This document shows positions 1-4,508 of a stretch of DNA of 10,332 nucleotides, one piece after another. The position numbers and the translations under genes are program-made. The stretch's first letter is position 1; every line of letters starts with the position of its first letter. The stretch is from SZUA-451 sp034721895 (GTDB lineage: Bacteria > Campylobacterota > Campylobacteria > Campylobacterales > Sulfurovaceae): positions 1-10,332 of the forward strand of contig JAYEND010000016.1 of NCBI GenBank assembly GCA_034721895.1, in the 5' to 3' direction. The notes below the pieces were generated by a model. It saw only the letters and a list, made by a program, of their open reading frames with translations. It was not told the origin of the DNA and did not search any database.

Positions 1-1253
1 GTATCTTTGCAGAGGGTGCATTTACACAAGCTTTTATGCCTTCTTTTGTAGCTTCTCGTCATAAAGGGGTCTTTGCAACAGCGATCTTTTTAAGATTTTT
101 ACTCTTTTTAATGGCTATCTCACTACTTATCACTTTTTTTCCTGAACCCATTACTAAACTCTTGGCTTGGGGTTGGGACAGTGAACTTATAGGCAAGACT
201 GCACCTATGACTGCCATAAACTTTTGGTACTTAGACCTCATTTTTATCGTCACTTTTTTAGCCACACTGCTTCAATACAAAAACCATTTTGCCACCACTG
301 CCATGTCAACGGCTCTACTCAATATTTCTATGATAGGGGCACTCTACATCTATATGAAAGATGATCCGAAAACAGTGGCCTACGCACTTAGCTATGCTGT
401 ACTTATCGGTGGAGCGCTACAGGTCGTTGCCCATATCATCGCAGTGAAGAAATTTAACCTGCACAAACTCCTTATAGGCGGATGGAAATACCGGAACAAT
501 AAGGATGTCAAGGATGAGGAGAAACACTTTCAGTCACTCTTTTTACCCGGAATATTGGGAAATTCCACCCCTCAAATCTCTGCTTTTATCGATACTATTT
601 TGGCAACATTTTTGATGACAGGTTCAGTCTCCTACCTTTTTTATGCCAACCGTGTCTTTCAGCTTCCGCTTGCCATCATCGCCATCGCCACAGCTACGGT
701 ACTCTTCCCCTCTGTCTCCAAAGCACTCAAAAACGGCCAGGAAGAGAAAGCCTATGCCAATCTCAACCAGGCCTTTTGGCTTCTTGTGTTTTTGCTGGGT
801 GCTGCTATGGTTGGGGGTATTGTACTGGCTGAACCTATCGTTTGGCTGCTTTTTGAGAGAGGAAAATTTACACAGGTTCAAACATTGGAGACGGTAAGCG
901 TACTACAAATGTATATGGTAGGACTGCTTCCTTTCGGACTGGCGAAACTCTTTTCTCTCTTCCTCTATGCTTCACACAGGCACTTGAAAGCAGCGAAAAT
1001 AGCTGTCTATTCACTAGTCACTTCTGTCACGGCTTCTCTGATACTCATGCATCCCCTTGGCGCTTCCGGACTTGCACTGGCAGGCAGCATTGGAGGCTGG
1101 GTACTCTTCGTCTTCACCGTACGTGAAGTAGGATCAGATAAATTCTGGGAGATGGTCAAGTCGAAGAAATCTCTTTATTTTCTTTTGGGCATGATAGGGT
1201 TTGCATTTTTCTTATATTGGGCGAATGGTTTGCTGATGGGATATATTCGGTAA
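1..1253 (+). CDS. murJ: MurJ/MviN lipid II flippase, 5' end cut by window edge
   Basis: MurJ is an inner-membrane flippase of the MOP/MATE-like superfamily that moves lipid II to the periplasmic face for peptidoglycan synthesis. The reading frame is open from base 3 and begins IFAEGAFTQAFMPSF. This matches the conserved MurJ segment (R)LFAEGAFSQAFVP that normally lies about 45-50 residues from the N terminus, so the ATG at base 36 is internal and the true start is upstream of the window. About 416 codons remain, ending at TAA 1251-1253. Many hydrophobic helices are visible, as expected for a protein with about 14 membrane segments, and the conserved region around FLPGILGNSTPQISAFID is present in the middle. 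I see no frameshift. No convincing terminator follows. The frame stays open for a further 34 lysine- and arginine-rich codons after the stop, which I take as chance. Identification is firm; the N terminus cannot be judged. Confidence 0.93.
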   Translation, partial: IFAEGAFTQAFMPSFVASRHKGVFATAIFLRFLLFLMAISLLITFFPEPITKLLAWGWDSELIGKTAPMTAINFWYLDLIFIVTFLATLLQYKNHFATTAMSTALLNISMIGALYIYMKDDPKTVAYALSYAVLIGGALQVVAHIIAVKKFNLHKLLIGGWKYRNNKDVKDEEKHFQSLFLPGILGNSTPQISAFIDTILATFLMTGSVSYLFYANRVFQLPLAIIAIATATVLFPSVSKALKNGQEEKAYANLNQAFWLLVFLLGAAMVGGIVLAEPIVWLLFERGKFTQVQTLETVSVLQMYMVGLLPFGLAKLFSLFLYASHRHLKAAKIAVYSLVTSVTASLILMHPLGASGLALAGSIGGWVLFVFTVREVGSDKFWEMVKSKKSLYFLLGMIGFAFFLYWANGLLMGYIR

Positions 1254-1357
1254 AAGTTCTTGGATATTGAAATACTCCTCGTTTCCATCGGAACAAGGAG
1301 AAAACGAAAAAACAAAGACAGAGAGCAGATGCTCAGAGATGCCAAGGAAAAATAAAC

Positions 1358-1363
1358 TATAAT
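1358..1363 (+). promoter_or_regulatory. TATAAT -10 box before the small secreted protein gene
   Basis: TATAAT lies in an AT-rich stretch 18 bases upstream of the ATG at 1382. No -35 box is obvious, which is usual for sigma-70 promoters of Campylobacterota. A start about 7 bases downstream would leave a very short leader, with the Shine-Dalgarno AAGGA (1370-1374, 7 bases before the ATG) close to the 5' end. The 16-mer AAAATAAACTATAATT (1349-1364) recurs exactly at 4044-4059. Confidence 0.5.
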
Positions 1364-1381
1364 TTTAAAAAGGAATTTTAG

Positions 1382-1621
1382 ATGAAAAAAATTGTTATTC
1401 TGCTACTCATAACCACAGGACTTTTGGCAGAGAACAACACAACCCATGAAGGTTTTGCAAGAGTACATGCCAAGTACAAAAGTGATGCCTGTGATATTGC
1501 CAAGAAAAAGGCGAGAGAGACGTTTGAAATCATTGAGATGAATCCAGGATGCCGATGCGAACGAACTGATGGTTATGAATGGATGTGCGACGCAGTATTT
1601 ACTTACACGAAAGAGAAATAG
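1382..1621 (+). CDS. Small exported four-cysteine protein, unknown function
   Basis: I do not recognise this 79-residue protein. Residues 1-16 (MKKIVILLLITTGLLA) form a typical Sec signal peptide with a likely cut before ENNTT, leaving a mature periplasmic or secreted protein of about 63 residues. That part has four cysteines (37, 57, 59, 69), enough for two disulfides or for metal or haem contacts; no CXXCH motif is present. The ATG has a good Shine-Dalgarno AAGGA 7 bases upstream and a TATAAT box at 1358-1363. The stop at 1619-1621 lies 8 bases before the start of the permease gene, so the two are probably co-transcribed, and the permease's ribosome site lies inside this gene's last codons. 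The last 30 codons recur in diverged form at 4365-4454. That the gene is real is supported by start context, signal peptide and the conserved frame of the copy; its role is unknown. Confidence 0.75.
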   Translation: MKKIVILLLITTGLLAENNTTHEGFARVHAKYKSDACDIAKKKARETFEIIEMNPGCRCERTDGYEWMCDAVFTYTKEK

Positions 1622-1629
1622 AGACCAAA

Positions 1630-2334
1630 ATGCCCACTATAGCCTTCAGCAACTTAGCTATCATGCTTTTGCCTCTTATAGTGGTAGGGTATTTCTATTC
1701 CAAGTGGGCAGATGAACCGTATGAAATAGCATGGGCAACCCTGCGTATGATCGTGCAGTTGCTGATGATAGGATTTGTGCTGACTTATCTTTTCAGCATC
1801 AACTCATGGCTATTGGGTGCAGCAGTAATACTCTTTATGACTATCGTTGCATCCTGGATTGTTATGCGAAGTACAGTCGATAAAAGTTGGGCACATTTTT
1901 TTCAAATCCTCATAGTCATATTCGTAGCCGGAACAATCAATTTGTTACTGGTATTGTATGCGGTCATGCAGCTTGACCCGCTCTATCAGCCGAAATTTAT
2001 GATTCCCATCGCCGGGATGATCTACGCCAATGCTATGAATGTATTGGCACTCTTCATAGAACGTTTGGAATCTGAATTGAAAGATCATGAGTATGAGATT
2101 GCCCGATCCATAGCTTTTAAAGCGGCAATGATCCCGCAAATTAACACTTTTTTGGCAGTAGGCCTGGTTTCACTGCCAGGCATGATGACCGGACAAATTC
2201 TTTCCGGAGTCGATCCTCTGATTGCTGTACGTTATCAGATCGTTGTAATGGCAATGGTCCTAGGAAGTGCGGGGATAAGTATTATCTTTTATTGTATTCT
2301 AGTGCAGCGCCAAAGAACTAAGTGGAAGCCCTAA
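1630..2334 (+). CDS. fetB: UPF0014/FetB-like ABC transporter permease without its ATPase
   Basis: This 234-residue integral membrane protein resembles the UPF0014 family, whose E. coli member FetB (YbbM) pairs with the ATPase FetA and has been linked to iron export. Family-like features are several hydrophobic helices, the segment TLRMIVQLLMIG near residue 35, the central PIAGMIYANAMNVLAL, and the C-terminal part with AFKAAMIPQINTFLAVGLVSLPGMMTGQILSG. The last is the most conserved part of the family. The chosen start is ATG 1630, preceded by a purine-rich but weak ribosome site. An in-frame ATG at 1579 would add 17 polar residues and overlap the upstream gene by 43 bases, which seems less likely. 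The length is slightly short of the about 260 residues of E. coli FetB. No ABC ATPase gene lies on either side; the partner, if any, must be elsewhere. Substrate is not shown by the sequence, and the symbol rests on family resemblance only. Confidence 0.82.
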   Translation: MPTIAFSNLAIMLLPLIVVGYFYSKWADEPYEIAWATLRMIVQLLMIGFVLTYLFSINSWLLGAAVILFMTIVASWIVMRSTVDKSWAHFFQILIVIFVAGTINLLLVLYAVMQLDPLYQPKFMIPIAGMIYANAMNVLALFIERLESELKDHEYEIARSIAFKAAMIPQINTFLAVGLVSLPGMMTGQILSGVDPLIAVRYQIVVMAMVLGSAGISIIFYCILVQRQRTKWKP

Positions 2335-2342
2335 GTGCAGAC

Positions 2343-2422
2343 TTGACATTGAAACCACAGAGTTATCACCAAATAGGATATTATCACCGCACCAACTAAA
2401 GAAAACTATATAAAATTTTATA
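2343..2422 (+). promoter_or_regulatory. Candidate control region upstream of the octaheme cytochrome
   Basis: The 128-base gap before the cytochrome gene holds a TTGACA (2343-2348), two direct copies of TTATCACC (2363-2370 and 2381-2388, 18 bases apart) and a perfect 14-base palindrome TATAAAATTTTATA (2409-2422). The palindrome could contain the -10 region. TTGACA has no matching -10 box at the usual distance. The repeat and palindrome could be regulator sites, but they match no regulator I can name. The ATG at 2463 has only a purine-rich, weak ribosome site. Confidence 0.3.
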
Positions 2423-2462
2423 GAATGTATTTTCTGAATTTGAGAATAGAAGAGAAAACAGA

Positions 2463-3776
2463 ATGAAAAAAATCATATATTACATTATTATACTGCTTAT
2501 CCTGATAGGGGGATATTTGGCTTATATAAATGGCTCGAAAATTTACCCATTTTATATGCAGTTAACGCAAAATCACGTTGGGATTGCTGTTGACCTTCAG
2601 GACCCAACTCAAAAAGAAGCACATTTTGTAGGAGCTTCAAAGTGTGTAGAGTGTCATAAAGATAATCATACTGCCTGGAAAAACTCACGTCATCCCAAGA
2701 TGATCCAGGACTTTCAAAAAGACCCATCAGTCGCTGTAGCCGACTTTTCCCAATTACCAGATGATGCAAATTTTGCCTTGAAAGATACGGTTTATACTGT
2801 AGGCGGAAAATTTAAACAGCGTTATATGATGAGAAAAGATATCAACGGCAGCGAAGATTATGTCTTGGGAAACTATCAGTGGAATACACAAACAAACAGA
2901 TGGCAGAAATTCAAACCATGGAAATACTGGTATAAAGATGCTTACCCTCATGATAATGAAAAACTTCCAACCTCAAGAGCCTGTGACGGGTGTCATTTTA
3001 CAGGTTTTATGTCAAGAGAAAAAAGAGTTGATGTCGGAATCGCCTGTGAGTCCTGTCATGGGCCTGCTTCCAGACATGTTGAAGACCCGAAATCAAAGGT
3101 CTATAAAGCTTCCCTCAGTGACCCTGTCAGGCAAAATGAAGTCTGTCTTCAGTGTCATATGCGAAACAGAGATAAACGTCTGGAAAATCAGAACATGAGC
3201 GAGATCTATGGAGACGCAAGAGATTTTCCTTTTGGATATGAGGCAGGTAAACCATTAAGTAAATATAAGATGGTGGCTCCTTTTGTACCTGGACATGAAA
3301 CAAAAGAGTTCTATGCCAATGGAGCGGCAAAGAAGAACCGTACGCAGGGAAATGAATTTGTTCATTCTATGAAAGGAAAACATGGGATTACCTGCATCAA
3401 TTGCCATGATCCTCATACCTTGCAGCCTACCGCTGAAAAAAACAGAGGCAATGATCTATGTATGAAGTGCCACACCTTTGGCTCTATTATCGGACCGCAT
3501 CAGGAATCTTTGGAAAAACACACACGCCACAAAGCTGACTCAAAAGGCTCGCTTTGTGTTGAGTGTCATATGCCTAAAGTGGGTAGACATACCGGCAAAT
3601 CACCTCTTACGGCCAGAAGCCATCTTTTTGGATTTACTACACCTGACGAGACCATAAAATACAAGATGCCGCATGATACCAATGCCTGCTACTCCTGCCA
3701 TAAAAATGACAGAGATATGAAAACACTTCAAAATGATCTGGAAAAATGGGGAATGGTGAGCTGGGATAAACGCTAA
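2463..3776 (+). CDS. Membrane-anchored octaheme cytochrome c (cytochrome c554-like)
   Basis: This 437-residue protein has one N-terminal hydrophobic segment (about residues 4-22, after MKK) that serves as uncleaved anchor or signal, and then a periplasmic domain with eight CXXCH haem c sites: 61-65, 174-178, 195-199, 228-232, 311-315, 333-337, 365-369 and 409-413. No variant site such as CXXCK is present. The first half follows a pattern known from cytochrome c554-type multiheme proteins: CXXCH, then a histidine-rich SRHPKM stretch, then YTVGGKFKQRYM, YVLGNYQWN and the paired sites ending CESCHGPASRHV. The C-terminal TNACYSCHKNDRDM resembles the segment that in many relatives precedes TPR repeats, which are absent here. 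The likely role is electron transfer in the periplasm, perhaps in respiration of nitrogen or sulfur compounds, but substrate and partners cannot be read from the sequence. No haem maturation or quinol dehydrogenase gene is adjacent. The gene appears to be a single transcription unit with its own upstream region. Confidence 0.9.
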   Translation: MKKIIYYIIILLILIGGYLAYINGSKIYPFYMQLTQNHVGIAVDLQDPTQKEAHFVGASKCVECHKDNHTAWKNSRHPKMIQDFQKDPSVAVADFSQLPDDANFALKDTVYTVGGKFKQRYMMRKDINGSEDYVLGNYQWNTQTNRWQKFKPWKYWYKDAYPHDNEKLPTSRACDGCHFTGFMSREKRVDVGIACESCHGPASRHVEDPKSKVYKASLSDPVRQNEVCLQCHMRNRDKRLENQNMSEIYGDARDFPFGYEAGKPLSKYKMVAPFVPGHETKEFYANGAAKKNRTQGNEFVHSMKGKHGITCINCHDPHTLQPTAEKNRGNDLCMKCHTFGSIIGPHQESLEKHTRHKADSKGSLCVECHMPKVGRHTGKSPLTARSHLFGFTTPDETIKYKMPHDTNACYSCHKNDRDMKTLQNDLEKWGMVSWDKR

Positions 3777-3804
3777 TCTCCCCTTGCTCCGCATCTCCTC
3801 CAAA

Positions 3805-4001
3805 CCGCGCAAGAACTTATTGCTTTTGGAAGTGGAAACTTTAGTTCCACCGAATATATGCATAAAAATATACTTTTTACACTGTGAGAAGCATAAATTG
3901 CTAACAAACATAAACTTTTTAAATCGAATAACCTTATGTGGGACTGCACCTAAAGGTATACACTTCGATAAAGTCTCCACTCCCAGTAGGTTCTTGCGCA
4001 G
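3805..4001. repeat. Imperfect inverted-repeat element, MITE-like, no gene
   Basis: The 377 bases between the cytochrome and the VF530 gene contain no convincing gene. They hold two arms of an imperfect inverted repeat. GCGCAAGAAC at 3807-3816 is matched exactly by its complement at 3990-3999. GGAAGTGGAAACTTTA at 3828-3843 pairs with 3969-3984 at 14 of 16 positions. Each arm also folds on its own: GTGGAA/TTCCAC (3832-3850) on the left, and GTGGGACT with AGTCTCCAC (about 3938-3980) on the right. The middle is AT-rich. Such a layout suggests a small non-autonomous mobile element or its remnant, or a long transcript hairpin. No transposase is present and I could not identify clear target duplications. 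Open frames across it on both strands are explained by low stop density and have no start signals. Confidence 0.5.
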
Positions 4002-4052
4002 TCTCTTCCAAGGTGGAATATGACTTGCTGTGGCAATAAAGTGAAAATAAAC

Positions 4053-4058
4053 TATAAT
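4053..4058 (+). promoter_or_regulatory. TATAAT -10 box for the VF530 gene
   Basis: TATAAT sits in AAAATAAACTATAATT (4044-4059), identical to the sequence before the small secreted protein gene at 1349-1364. A transcript from here would have a leader of about 90 bases. The proximity to the duplicated fragment at 4365-4454 raises the possibility that both came from the same ancestral unit, but a 16-base AT-rich promoter match alone is weak evidence. Confidence 0.45.
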
Positions 4059-4060
4059 TA

Positions 4061-4142
4061 ACCCAAGTCATATCGGTTACACCTCGGGGCAGATCAGAAC
4101 CGGAAAGTACCACCCAGGAACGAGCGAAAGATAAAAAAGGAG
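4061..4142 (+). other. GC-richer leader of the VF530 gene, possible RNA structure
   Basis: This leader is clearly less AT-rich than its surroundings. It contains CGGTT (4074-4078) complementary to AACCG (4098-4102), flanked by a possible G-U pair, and purine-rich unpaired stretches. It ends in AAGGAG (4137-4142), a strong Shine-Dalgarno 11 bases before the ATG at 4154, which is slightly long. It does not match a riboswitch class I can recall. One frame is open from about 4057 to 4134 with no start codon, so a gene remnant is an alternative. Confidence 0.25.
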
Positions 4143-4153
4143 ATGACTAATTT

Positions 4154-4369
4154 ATGAGCGAACAACACCCCAATAACCCATTGCACGGCATTACCTTGGA
4201 GCAAATCATCAATAGCCTGGTTGATCATTATGGATGGAATGAGTTAGGCAAACACATCAACATCAAATGCTTCAATAATAACCCCTCGGTCAAATCCTGC
4301 CTGAAATTCCTGAGAAAGACACCCTGGGCAAGGACAAAAGTTGAAGCTTTATACATTGCAATGCGTTGA
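4154..4369 (+). CDS. VF530/DUF2132 family small DNA-binding-type protein
   Basis: The 71-residue product matches the VF530 (DUF2132) family along its whole length, including NNPLHGITLEQIINSLVDHY near the start, GWNELG, INIKCFNNNPSVKSCLKFLRKTPWAR and a terminal helix with KVEALYI. The Vibrio fischeri member VF530 has a solved helical structure and is annotated as DNA-binding; the cellular role is not established. The start is ATG 4154, with AAGGAG 11 bases upstream. A four-codon frame from ATG 4143 ends in an ATGA overlap with this start; I attach little weight to it. The family is common in gammaproteobacteria, so horizontal acquisition is possible. The stop TGA (4367-4369) falls inside the start of a copied fragment of the small secreted protein gene, so the 3' end of this gene coincides with a recombination joint. 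The protein itself appears full length. Confidence 0.85.
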   Translation: MSEQHPNNPLHGITLEQIINSLVDHYGWNELGKHINIKCFNNNPSVKSCLKFLRKTPWARTKVEALYIAMR

Positions 4370-4454
4370 GATGAATCCAGGATGCCGATATGAACGGACC
4401 GATGGACGAGAGTGGATATATGGCGCAGTATTTGTTTATAGAAAAGAGAAATAA
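4365..4454 (+). pseudogene. Truncated copy of the 3' end of the small secreted protein gene
   Basis: These 90 bases align without gaps to 1532-1621, the last 30 codons of the four-cysteine protein, including the stop (TAA here, TAG there). By my count 70 of 90 bases and 21 of 29 residues are identical. Shared blocks are EMNPGCR, ERTDG, EW, AVF and KEK. Five codon differences are silent and no frame is broken. Two cysteine codons TGC have become TAT (Tyr), at the positions equal to Cys59 and Cys69; Cys57 is kept. The signal peptide and first 50 residues are missing, replaced by the VF530 gene in a different frame. An ATG at 4371 could give a 27-residue peptide, but it has no ribosome site. I call it a gene remnant at a recombination joint. 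Confidence 0.8.
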
Positions 4455-4467
4455 TAGCTTTTTAATC

Positions 4468-4508
4468 AGGAGTATCCCCCCGAAAACCCGGGAGACTGTC
4501 GGACTCCT
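4468..4508. repeat. Small GC-rich inverted repeat between convergent genes
   Basis: AGGAGT (4468-4473) is complementary to ACTCCT (4503-4508), and the interior contains CCCG (4479-4482) opposite CGGG (4489-4492). The position between convergent genes would suit a terminator, and the right arm overlaps the stop codon of the minus-strand gene. There is no T-run on either side, so factor-independent termination is not supported. Confidence 0.3.

Noticed and set aside
1275..1300. Hairpin CTCCT...AGGAG after murJ as a terminator
   Set aside because: The stem is interrupted and is followed by purines, not a T-run.
1254..1356. Thirty-odd open codons in the murJ frame after its stop, possible read-through or small gene
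   Set aside because: The product would be lysine- and arginine-rich with no similarity I recognise, and there is no ribosome site; MurJ ends naturally after its last membrane helix.
3600..4023. Open frames on both strands across the cytochrome end and the inverted-repeat element (3784-4023 plus, 3980-3600 minus)
   Set aside because: No ribosome sites, no recognisable domains, overlap with a clear gene or the fold-back repeat; low stop density explains them.
4468..4508. GC-rich inverted repeat as a bidirectional terminator
   Set aside because: No T-run on either strand; kept only as a weak repeat.
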